A DNA stretch of 8,923 nucleotides from Erythrobacter sp. GTDB lineage: Bacteria; Pseudomonadota; Alphaproteobacteria; Sphingomonadales; Sphingomonadaceae. This document shows, in pieces, positions 1 through 6,344 of this stretch. The DNA lies in the NCBI GenBank assembly GCA_002695185.1, contig NZOF01000047.1:1-8923 (forward strand), written 5' to 3'. Positions within the stretch are counted from its first letter, which is position 1, and the number at the start of each line of letters is the position of its first letter. The notes beneath the pieces were generated by a model. It saw only the letters and a list, made by a program, of their open reading frames with translations, had not been told where the DNA came from and searched no databases. The position numbers and the translations under genes are program-made.

Positions 1-2733
1 CCTACTGGCAAGCCCGAACTGGTCGAGGTCTTGCGCTCGATCGGCAGTTCCTCACAGTATCAGCCCGAGCTTGCTCTGGGCGAAGACTTGCCGGCGCCAG
101 AGCGTTTCGAGGATCTCTTTGCCGATATTCCCGAGGCGATCACCAACGGCGGCTGGCTCGCTGACCGCTGCGACTTTCTTCCGCAGGCAGCAAAGCCCAT
201 GCTGCCGCGCTTTGAAACCGGTGATGGAAGCAGCGAAAAAGATGCTCTTCACGCCATGGCGCGCGCCGGTCTCGATGCTCTGCTGGAATCCGTCCCTGCA
301 AGCGAACACCGTGGCTACAACGAACGCTTTGATTACGAGATGGGGCTCATCGTTGGACAGGGCTTTGCCGGCTACTTCCTCATCGTGGCGGACTTCATCG
401 GCTGGGCACGCAACAAGGGCATTCCTGTCGGTCCGGGACGCGGATCGGGCGCAGGTTCGATCGTTGCCTGGGCTCTAGGCATCACGAAGCTCGATCCAAT
501 CAAGATGAACCTGCTGTTCGAGCGCTTTATCAATCCCGAACGTGTCAGCCTTCCCGACTTCGACATCGACTTCTGCGAGCGCCGCCGCGAAGAGGTCATC
601 CGCTACGTCCGGCATAAGTATGGTGAGGACCGCGTTGTTGCTATCGGCGCCTACAACACCTTCCAGTCCCGTATGGCGGTCAAGGACGTCGGGCGTATCC
701 TGGGCCAGTCCCACGGCCTCATGGACAAAATCTCGAAAGCGCTGCCGACAAGCGGCGAACTCACCGACGAGATCATCCATTCCGAGGAAATTCGCGCCCT
801 GCTTACCACGCCGGAAAGCGGCGAAGCGCTGCGTCTCGGCGCGCTCCTGCATGGCCTTGTCAGGAACAAGACGCGCCATCCGGCGGGCATCGTCATTGCC
901 GACCGGCCCGTCGAGAAAATTGCATCGCTCGAGCCCGATCCCAATGACCGCCAGCAGGCTGTAACCCAGTACGACATGAAGCCTGTCGAGAAGGCTGGAC
1001 TGGTGAAGTTCGACTTCCTCGGCCTCAAGACACTCACGATCATCGAGCGCGCCCGCGTCAATCTCACAAGGCTCGGTGTCGAACTCGACCCCTATGAAGT
1101 CGACCTCGACGATGCAAAGACCCTCAAGGCCCTGAGCGAAGGCCGGACGATGGGTGTCTTCCAGCTTGAAAGCGGGGGCATCACGCAGGCTTGCCGCGAG
1201 ATCCGCGTCGACAAGTTCGAAGATATCGTCGCAATCGTCGCACTCTACCGGCCCGGACCAATGGAATTCATTCCGCTTTACGCGCGCCGCAAAAAGGGTC
1301 TCGAGCCTTTCGGCACGCCGCACCCGCTGCTCGATGACGTAGCCCGCGATACCTATGGCATCCTGATCTACCAGGAGCAGGTCATGCAAGCCGCGCAGGT
1401 GCTCGCCGGCTACTCGCTGGGCGAAGCCGACATTCTGCGCCGCGCCATGGGCAAGAAGATCCAGGAAGAGATGGATGCCCAGCGCCAGGTCTTTATCGAC
1501 GGGTGCTGGAAAACAAACTCGATTCCGCGCGAGCAAGCAGAAGAACTCTTCAAGCTCATCGAGCGCTTCGCAAGCTATGGCTTCAACCGCTCGCACGCAG
1601 CAGCCTATGGCCTGCTGTCCTACATCACCGCTTGGCTCGCAAACAACCATCCAGCCGCCTACTTTGCTGCCGCGCTCGACGGCAATGCGAACGATACCGA
1701 CCAGCTGATCCGGCTTGCCCAGGAAGCGCGCAAACGGGGGATCGAGATCCTGCCTCCGCGCATCGATGCCGATGGCAAGAACTTCCTGCCGGTCGATGAA
1801 AAGACCATCCGGTGGTCGCTAAGCGCAATCCGCGGGATCGGGGCCGGCGCTGTCGACCACCTCGTGTCGACCTTCAGCGAAAATCCGCCCGCTTCGCTTG
1901 AGCAGCTTATCGAACGCTGCGGTGACCGCATGAACCGTGCCCAGACTGTCGCTCTTGCGGCTTCGGGCGCTCTCGATGAGATCGCCCGAGTTGAGCGCGG
2001 CACCATCATCGCCACCGTTCAGCAAAGCTATGACGGCCTCGCGAACGAGGCCAAGGCCAAGCGGGCAGGGCAGATCAGCCTCTTTGGCGATCAGCCCGCG
2101 GCCCTGCAGACGAGCCGCGCCGACGATGTTCCGGGTGAGAAGGAAGTGCTCCAGATGGAGCGCGACGCCCTTGGCATCACGATTACCTCGCATCCCATCG
2201 ACGCCTATCGCCGCTGGATGGAAGCAGAGGGCATTTCCGGTCCTACCGAGGCCGAGCCTCTGCTTGAGCATATGCCCCTTCGCATCGCGGCCCAGGTCGA
2301 CGAGGCGAAGATCATCAAGGGCGGGAAGGGCTTTATCGGCCTTCGTATCTCCGATGCACAAACCTCGATCGAGGCTGGCTGCGACGAGAACCTCGAAAAT
2401 GCGCACCTCCTTCAGAAAGGCGCGATCGTCGTTCTTCAGGTCAGCAGCTATCTTTCGACGGGCCAGCGAAAATATCGCATCGACACGGTTGAACGCCTTC
2501 TTGGCGAGGAAGACAAGGGCACAAGTGACCCCATCCTGATCATCGAAACCGATGAGAACTTCGACCGCGAACAGCTACGCAGTCTCATCGCCCAGTCTCC
2601 GGAAGGAGAGGGCCGACTGAGAATTATTCAGAACAAGATGCGTACGACCACGCCGCCGGTTGTCATCATAGATGACAGCTTTATCAAGCAGGTCGATTCC
2701 GTTACCGGCGTGAAGTCGGCGATTTTGGCTTAG
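1..2733 (+). CDS. dnaE: DNA polymerase III alpha subunit (DnaE), 5' end outside window
   Basis: C-family replicative DNA polymerase; 910 residues are visible. The frame is open from base 1, so the gene begins upstream and most of the N-terminal PHP domain is missing; about 1150 residues is usual for DnaE. Visible parts in order: the PHP-to-palm linker (LFADIPEAITN), the GPGRGSGAGS motif (nt 430-459), the catalytic acidic motif PDFDIDF (nt 553-573), the third catalytic aspartate in KFDFLGL (nt 1006-1026, Asp at 1012-1014), the fingers with YRPGPMEFIP and GFNRSHAAAYG, an internal clamp-binding motif QISLF (nt 2071-2085), and an OB fold at about nt 2278-2505. All three metal-binding aspartates are present, so the polymerase core looks intact. 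The internal QxxLF motif and the C-terminal domain after the OB fold favour DnaE1-type over the error-prone DnaE2/ImuC type. The next gene starts nine bases after the stop, which suggests one transcript. Confidence 0.96.
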   Translation, partial: PTGKPELVEVLRSIGSSSQYQPELALGEDLPAPERFEDLFADIPEAITNGGWLADRCDFLPQAAKPMLPRFETGDGSSEKDALHAMARAGLDALLESVPASEHRGYNERFDYEMGLIVGQGFAGYFLIVADFIGWARNKGIPVGPGRGSGAGSIVAWALGITKLDPIKMNLLFERFINPERVSLPDFDIDFCERRREEVIRYVRHKYGEDRVVAIGAYNTFQSRMAVKDVGRILGQSHGLMDKISKALPTSGELTDEIIHSEEIRALLTTPESGEALRLGALLHGLVRNKTRHPAGIVIADRPVEKIASLEPDPNDRQQAVTQYDMKPVEKAGLVKFDFLGLKTLTIIERARVNLTRLGVELDPYEVDLDDAKTLKALSEGRTMGVFQLESGGITQACREIRVDKFEDIVAIVALYRPGPMEFIPLYARRKKGLEPFGTPHPLLDDVARDTYGILIYQEQVMQAAQVLAGYSLGEADILRRAMGKKIQEEMDAQRQVFIDGCWKTNSIPREQAEELFKLIERFASYGFNRSHAAAYGLLSYITAWLANNHPAAYFAAALDGNANDTDQLIRLAQEARKRGIEILPPRIDADGKNFLPVDEKTIRWSLSAIRGIGAGAVDHLVSTFSENPPASLEQLIERCGDRMNRAQTVALAASGALDEIARVERGTIIATVQQSYDGLANEAKAKRAGQISLFGDQPAALQTSRADDVPGEKEVLQMERDALGITITSHPIDAYRRWMEAEGISGPTEAEPLLEHMPLRIAAQVDEAKIIKGGKGFIGLRISDAQTSIEAGCDENLENAHLLQKGAIVVLQVSSYLSTGQRKYRIDTVERLLGEEDKGTSDPILIIETDENFDREQLRSLIAQSPEGEGRLRIIQNKMRTTTPPVVIIDDSFIKQVDSVTGVKSAILA

Positions 2734-2742
2734 GGGGCGCAG

Positions 2743-3480
2743 ATGGAAAAACTCGACAGCACAACTGCGCTTCTTTGGAACGCGCGCTACGCAAGCAAGA
2801 GCGAGATCCCCTTCATTCTGAAGCGGCCCGAAAATCGTATGCGAGATGTCCAATATGGCATCAGAACCCACAACGACCAGATCGAAATGGAACTGGCGGT
2901 CAGTCCCAATGGCAACATGACCGTGCGCGTCGCCAGCAAGGGGTTTCAACTCTCTGGCGGTCAATTCGAAACAGATGATGACCTAAATGTCATCTGCTGG
3001 ACCGAAACTGAAAATCCGGCCGTTATCCGGACCGAGCTATCGCGCACCCATATTACGGACGATTTGCCGCCGCCCACGATCGTCGGCGCGTTTCTAAAGG
3101 CCATAAACGTCGAGACCCATGCGATTTGCGAGGGCGGCTACAGCCAATGGCGGAAAAAAGCTGAGCTGCTGTGCTGGAACCTTGCGCTCAAGCACCGCCA
3201 GGAACTCGAGGTCAACATGACCATGAGCAGGACGACATGCCCCGGCCTTGAGAATACCCGGCCCTGGCACATGCCGATCATCGATATCGTCGTCGTAAGC
3301 GAAGCCGAGAGCGCAGTCACATTTATCGGCGACCAGGAATTCGATCAGAAGATCAATGAGCACAACGCCGTTTGCATGCCCAGTGCATCGTCGCTCACGC
3401 TCAACACCCCGTTCATGGTCCGCAAGGAGCACACCGAGACCTTCCAAGTCTCACCGACCAGCCTTCCCTGGAACTCATAA
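2743..3480 (+). CDS. Hypothetical protein coupled to dnaE
   Basis: A 245-residue protein that I do not recognise. The start is well supported: ATG at 2743 follows a strong AGGGGG ribosome-binding site (2732-2737) that overlaps the dnaE stop codon, five bases before the ATG. The nine-base gap to dnaE implies co-transcription and probably translational coupling. There is no signal peptide and no membrane segment, so a cytoplasmic location is likely. The protein is polar, with five scattered cysteines (in NVICW, HAICE, LLCWN, TTCPG, AVCMP) that do not form a recognisable zinc motif. The N-terminal half looks beta-rich (ELAVSPNGNMTVRV) and a helical stretch sits near QWRKKAELLCWNLALKHR. A polymerase-associated or element-specific accessory role is suggested by position only. 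It is followed by an 82-base gap with a candidate promoter. Confidence 0.8.
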   Translation: MEKLDSTTALLWNARYASKSEIPFILKRPENRMRDVQYGIRTHNDQIEMELAVSPNGNMTVRVASKGFQLSGGQFETDDDLNVICWTETENPAVIRTELSRTHITDDLPPPTIVGAFLKAINVETHAICEGGYSQWRKKAELLCWNLALKHRQELEVNMTMSRTTCPGLENTRPWHMPIIDIVVVSEAESAVTFIGDQEFDQKINEHNAVCMPSASSLTLNTPFMVRKEHTETFQVSPTSLPWNS

Positions 3481-3494
3481 CTCAATCTGAAAGT

Positions 3495-3523
3495 TTGGAT
3501 AAAGCCTAAGCCTATCCTACAAT
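3495..3523 (+). promoter_or_regulatory. Candidate sigma-70-like promoter for the DsbA-family gene
   Basis: TTGGAT (3495-3500) and TACAAT (3518-3523) are separated by exactly 17 bases. The -10 element matches the consensus at five of six positions, but the -35 matches only at TTG. It lies in the short gap after the dnaE-linked gene, with the expected transcription start about 30 bases before the next ATG. Seen by eye only. Confidence 0.4.
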
Positions 3524-3562
3524 GCGCGGGAGAATTCTCTTGCCCGTATAGGAAGGTTTGAA

Positions 3563-4330
3563 ATGAAAAAGTTTGCCACCGCATTTGCGGATGCGGCTCT
3601 GTTGCTCGCTGCGCCTGTCACGATGGCGCTCGCCGCAACCTGCGCGATCGTGCCGAGCACTCCGGCCAAAGCGCAGCCAGCCACCGACGATGCCACCGCC
3701 CTCGATCCCGCATTCCTCGAAAAATTGCGAGTAGCGCTGCGCGAACATCCGGAGCTCGTCGTCATCGCTTCGAGTGAGCATGAGCGCCGGCAGCGCGAAG
3801 AGCAGATGAAAATGCTCACACAGCGCGCCGATGCAGCCCGGGCAGACCTTTCGAAGGCCGACACGATCGGCCTTGTCATGGGCAACCCCGCGGGCAGCCA
3901 GACCTATATCGAGTTCCTCGACTATCGCTGCGGCTTCTGCAAGCGCGCCCATGACGAGGTGAACCAGCTCATCGCCGACAGCAATGACGCGCGTATCGTT
4001 GCCATCATGCGGCCCATCCTCGGTCCCGATTCCGAAACCCTCGCGCGCTTTGCCATGGCTGCTGAAAAGCAGGGCAAATTCGTCCAGGCCAACAACTATC
4101 TATACGAAAACGAGGTTGCCTCCGACGACGCTGGCCTTCAGCAAGCCGCCGAAGCGATTGGCGCCGACTGGGCAAAGCTGCGGACCGCCATGACCAGCGC
4201 CGACGTCACCGCCCGTCTCGCAGAGCACACGCGCATCGGCGATGAACTGGAGGTGCATGGCACCCCGTTCTTCATCACGCCAACGAAAGTCCATCCCGGA
4301 TACGTCCCGTTCGACCAGCTGAAAGGCTGA
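3563..4330 (+). CDS. Exported DsbA-family thiol:disulfide oxidoreductase (CGFC)
   Basis: A 255-residue thioredoxin-fold protein, probably periplasmic, that oxidises or isomerises disulfides in envelope proteins. The N-terminus has two lysines, a hydrophobic alanine-rich stretch and an AKA site near residues 35-37, consistent with a Sec signal peptide. A helical segment at about 48-95 (LDPAFLEKLRVALREHPEL onward, then charged) resembles the N-terminal extension of Com1/ScsC-type proteins. The core has EFLDYRCGFCKRAH with active-site cysteines 123 and 126, and the cis-proline loop HGTPFF with Pro235. The CGFC dipeptide differs from the CPHC of classical DsbA. The start is fixed by AGGAAGG (3550-3556), six bases before the ATG. 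A strong terminator follows, so it is probably transcribed alone. The substrate is unknown; secretin, pilus or mating-pair proteins are plausible from context, by inference. An isomerase/ScsC-like role is the main alternative. Confidence 0.9.
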   Translation: MKKFATAFADAALLLAAPVTMALAATCAIVPSTPAKAQPATDDATALDPAFLEKLRVALREHPELVVIASSEHERRQREEQMKMLTQRADAARADLSKADTIGLVMGNPAGSQTYIEFLDYRCGFCKRAHDEVNQLIADSNDARIVAIMRPILGPDSETLARFAMAAEKQGKFVQANNYLYENEVASDDAGLQQAAEAIGADWAKLRTAMTSADVTARLAEHTRIGDELEVHGTPFFITPTKVHPGYVPFDQLKG

Positions 4331-4351
4331 CGGAACGCCTCGTATCCCATC

Positions 4352-4390
4352 AGAGCCGCAGGCCAGCCTGACTGCGCCTGCGGCTCTTTT
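4352..4390 (+). terminator. Rho-independent terminator after the DsbA-family gene
   Basis: A perfect 12-base-pair inverted repeat (arms 4352-4363 and 4376-4387) with a 12-base loop ends in a TTTT run (4387-4390). It begins 21 bases after the upstream stop codon. The stem is GC-rich (AGAGCCGCAGGC). It separates the oxidoreductase gene from ssb. Confidence 0.88.
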
Positions 4391-4450
4391 CGTTTCACCA
4401 TAGTCATTGTGACTGGCCCGATCATCGAAACCTGAAAGGCTCACCCCCCC

Positions 4451-4951
4451 ATGCTCAATCTCAACAAAGTCGAACTGATCGGCAATCTGACGCGCGATCC
4501 TGAAATCAAGTCGACCCCGAATGGCAAGATGGCCCGCGTTGGCATCGCCGTGAACCGCCGATACCGCCATAACGGCGAGATGAAGGAAGAGACGACTTTC
4601 CTCAACGTCACGTGCTTCAACGAGCATCACGTTCGCATCTTCGAGGAGTATGCCCGAAAGGGAACGCAGGTCTACATCCAGGCAGAACTGCGCATGAACA
4701 AATGGACCGATGGCGACGGCAATGACCGCAATAGCCTCGAGATCGTTATGCAACCATTCCGCAGTGAACTGCAGCTCGGCGGGAGGCCGCAGGGCCAATC
4801 TGAAAACAGTGCTTCGTCCCGGCCGGATAACGGTTCTGGCACCACGGGCCTTGAAAAGACTAATCCAGAGTCCAGCGCTACAAATCATGACGAGCCGGAC
4901 GGCGATAAGGGCCTCAAAAATCAGGACTATATATCCGACGTTCCCTTCTGA
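4451..4951 (+). CDS. ssb: Single-strand DNA-binding protein
   Basis: A 166-residue SSB that coats single-stranded DNA during replication, repair and conjugative transfer. The OB fold covers about residues 1-113, starting LNKVELIGNLTRDPEI, with the family signature YARKGTQVYIQAELRMNKWTD. Against E. coli SSB the DNA-stacking aromatics are mostly conservative changes: Trp40 appears as Tyr, Trp54 as Phe (in TTFLNV), while Trp88 is kept. A Gly/Ser/Asn-rich disordered linker follows, then the acidic C-terminal tip DYISDVPF, which in this family docks partner proteins, RecJ among them. A ribosome-binding site AAAGG (4435-4439) lies 11 bases upstream, a rather long spacing filled by a run of seven C's. 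Terminators on both sides suggest a single-gene transcript. It probably serves the element, with the host having its own chromosomal copy; that part is inference. Confidence 0.96.
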   Translation: MLNLNKVELIGNLTRDPEIKSTPNGKMARVGIAVNRRYRHNGEMKEETTFLNVTCFNEHHVRIFEEYARKGTQVYIQAELRMNKWTDGDGNDRNSLEIVMQPFRSELQLGGRPQGQSENSASSRPDNGSGTTGLEKTNPESSATNHDEPDGDKGLKNQDYISDVPF

Positions 4952-4979
4952 AAGATATAACCCATTGTTTCTAAGCGAT

Positions 4980-5007
4980 AAAAGGGCGGCCTGAGAGCCG
5001 CTCTTTT
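4980..5007 (+). terminator. Rho-independent terminator after ssb
   Basis: An 11-base-pair stem (4980-4990 with 4997-5007) containing one G-T wobble, a six-base loop CTGAGA, and a 3' arm ending in TTTT. The 5' arm ends in GGGCGGC. It starts 28 bases after the ssb stop codon. Confidence 0.85.
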
Positions 5008-5198
5008 ACCATGGGCTGTCGCCGCCGCCACACCTTTTATCATTTGATACATCCTCAAAGCCACTCGGTAGTCTAAGGGCCAAGATCGGTTTGAGAGTGT
5101 TCCGGCTGACTAAGGGTTTCCCCCTACAAACAGGCCGTTGCTATCAATTAATCGGGCTATCGGCTAAACATCCCAGGCAAGGTCGCAAGGATAATCAT
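5008..5198 (+). promoter_or_regulatory. Intergenic leader region before the PilZ-type gene
   Basis: About 190 bases without a convincing gene. Parts are AT-richer than the flanking genes, for example CTATCAATTAAT near 5141-5152. I found no clear -35/-10 pair at good spacing; TTGATA (5044-5049) is the best -35-like hexamer but has a poor partner. It probably holds the promoter and leader of the PilZ-type gene. It also contains a spaced repeat of CTAAGGG. No known riboswitch class was recognised. Confidence 0.4.
5073..5116 (+). repeat. Two direct copies of CTAAGGG
   Basis: CTAAGGG occurs at 5073-5079 and 5110-5116 in the same orientation, starts 37 bases apart, both preceded by G plus one variable base. 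Such a pair in an upstream region could be a regulator-binding site, but a seven-base repeat can also arise by chance. Confidence 0.3.
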
Positions 5199-5546
5199 AT
5201 GAACAGGTCATCGGAGCGCGAGCAGGTCGAGGTCGTCGGATCTTTTCGCCCCGCCTTCCAGCCAACCCAGAATATCACAATCGTCGATCTCACCTGCGAC
5301 GGATGCAAAATCGAGGGGATTCCCGCTGCTTTGTATCAGGGCGACCGCATCGCTGTCGGCATCGAGAAGATCGGACCCATTCACGCCACCGTACAATGGG
5401 TGCGGCCAGGCGTTAATGCCGGATTGAAATTCGAGCGGCCGCTTCATGAGGCGGTGTTCAAGTCCTTGCTCGCAAAATTGAGGCACCAGGACTGTTCGAC
5501 GGGCTACACGCCCTTGTCGCGCTCGCTGCCCGTCCGTCGCTGCTGA
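5199..5546 (+). CDS. Small stand-alone PilZ-domain protein (putative c-di-GMP receptor)
   Basis: A 115-residue protein. The ATG at 5199 was chosen because AAGG (5187-5190) lies eight bases upstream and the family-like sequence begins immediately after it; an in-frame TTG at 5091 would add residues unlike the family. The motifs fit PilZ: RxxxR at residues 3-7 (RSSER) and D30-L-T-C-D-G35, a variant of the usual (D/N)xSxxG with Thr for Ser. A beta-rich body ends in WVRPGVNAGLKFERPL, which is typical of small alphaproteobacterial PilZ proteins. PilZ domains bind cyclic di-GMP and often control type IV pili or motility. Here a pilus-type platform gene lies on the opposite strand about 2.5 kb away. 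It ends 36 bases before the convergent TonB-like gene. c-di-GMP binding is inferred from the motifs; a non-binding PilZ is possible because of the Thr substitution. Confidence 0.75.
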   Translation: MNRSSEREQVEVVGSFRPAFQPTQNITIVDLTCDGCKIEGIPAALYQGDRIAVGIEKIGPIHATVQWVRPGVNAGLKFERPLHEAVFKSLLAKLRHQDCSTGYTPLSRSLPVRRC

Positions 5547-5561
5547 ACCCTTCGTGCCATC

Positions 5562-5575
5562 GGCCCTTACGGGCC
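5562..5575. terminator. Small GC hairpin between convergent genes
   Basis: GGCCC (5562-5566) and GGGCC (5571-5575) flank a TTAC loop inside the 36-base gap between two converging genes. The position suits a shared bidirectional terminator, but the stem is only five base pairs and no T-run follows on either strand. Confidence 0.3.
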
Positions 5576-5582
5576 CAGACCT

Positions 5583-6335
5583 TCATGGCTGGGCTGCTGC
5601 GACAAGCTCTCCCCGCGTCGCTTCGCCTGCAGTACGCGCGCTTACGGCCAGATCTTCGCCCCACTCCAAAGCCTCCTCAACCCGGCCATAGGCCGGTCGT
5701 CCAAGGCCATCACGCGCAGGCTCATAGCGATATTCGAGCACAACCTCGCAGCCATGCGTATCGAGCAGGTTAGATCCCGAGCTTTCGAGCACACTGCAAC
5801 CTGCAGGCACGCCTTCCTCGTCAATTTCGACAGCGAGCACCAGTCCCCCATATCCGCCCAGGCGGCGGACTTCCGCACCTACAGCATCGTCGTCTATGGC
5901 GACCGCACCAAAGCTGATAAGCAACGGCTCCCGGCGATTGCCAGGCAGCCTAATCTCCATGATCTTATCGGCTGCCTCCACCTGCTGCACGGGCCTCTTG
6001 GTAAATTTGAGCGGCTCCGGTGGGGGAGGGGTCCACACCATCTGACTGCGATCGCCCGCGGCAACCACTTCAAACGCGTGATCAGCCTCTATCGACGCGG
6101 CAGCTTCTAATGGCTCGCTCAAGTTCGAGAAGGGCCGTGGCTGCTCTTCGGCAGGCTGCTCTTCAGCAGCCGCCTCAGCCGCGCTGATGCTAAAGGCGAC
6201 GACCTGCTTCTCTTCCTTTTCTGTGTCCTCTTTACGCTCGCCTTGTTCGGACCACCGCAAAGCAGATCCCAAGATCCCCAAATGCAATGCTGCCGAGACC
6301 GCCAGCGCCGTCCTCAGATAGGCTTGCTGCTTCAT
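5583..6335 (-). CDS. TonB-family energy transducer-like protein
   Basis: A 250-residue inner-membrane-anchored periplasmic protein. A single N-terminal membrane segment (about residues 7-26) carries S14-A-A-L-H18, the SxxxH motif through which TonB couples to ExbB/ExbD. A periplasmic linker follows that is strongly acidic and Ala/Glu-rich (about 29-90), with one short proline cluster TPPPPEP (102-108), unlike the Pro-Lys/Pro-Glu rod of classical TonB. The C-terminal TonB domain at about 163-225 has VEIDEEGVPAGCSVLESSGS, then LDTHGC and a YEPARDGLGRPAYG stretch. Cys180 and Cys196 match a cysteine pair common in TonB proteins of this bacterial group and may form a disulfide. It is the last visible gene of the operon, nine bases after the recJ stop, with a weak ribosome-binding site. 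No exbB/exbD or TonB-dependent receptor is in the window, so its partner is unknown; a structural role in an envelope machine is possible. Confidence 0.82.
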   Translation of the reverse strand: MKQQAYLRTALAVSAALHLGILGSALRWSEQGERKEDTEKEEKQVVAFSISAAEAAAEEQPAEEQPRPFSNLSEPLEAAASIEADHAFEVVAAGDRSQMVWTPPPPEPLKFTKRPVQQVEAADKIMEIRLPGNRREPLLISFGAVAIDDDAVGAEVRRLGGYGGLVLAVEIDEEGVPAGCSVLESSGSNLLDTHGCEVVLEYRYEPARDGLGRPAYGRVEEALEWGEDLAVSARTAGEATRGELVAAAQP

Positions 6336-6344
6336 GGCACCCGC

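Noticed and set aside
31..33. TTG as the start of dnaE
   Set aside because: The frame is open to base 1 and the visible protein begins mid-domain, so the true start is upstream of the window.
475..1650. 391-codon open frame on the - strand inside dnaE
   Set aside because: It lies wholly opposite strongly conserved dnaE motifs; its translation resembles no family. Antisense open frames are expected in GC-rich genes.
1819..2406. 195-codon open frame on the - strand in the 3' part of dnaE
   Set aside because: Shadow of the dnaE reading frame, with no ribosome-binding site or family resemblance.
2977..2994. Inverted repeat GATGAC-6-GTCATC
   Set aside because: It is a six-base stem within a coding region with no T-run or regulatory context; likely chance.
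5091..5093. TTG start giving a 151-residue PilZ protein
   Set aside because: No ribosome-binding site was seen there and the added residues do not look like the family; the ATG at 5199 has AAGG at good spacing.
5080..5198. Possible cyclic di-GMP riboswitch before the PilZ gene
   Set aside because: An attractive idea given the product, but the conserved core and paired helices of the known classes could not be found by eye.
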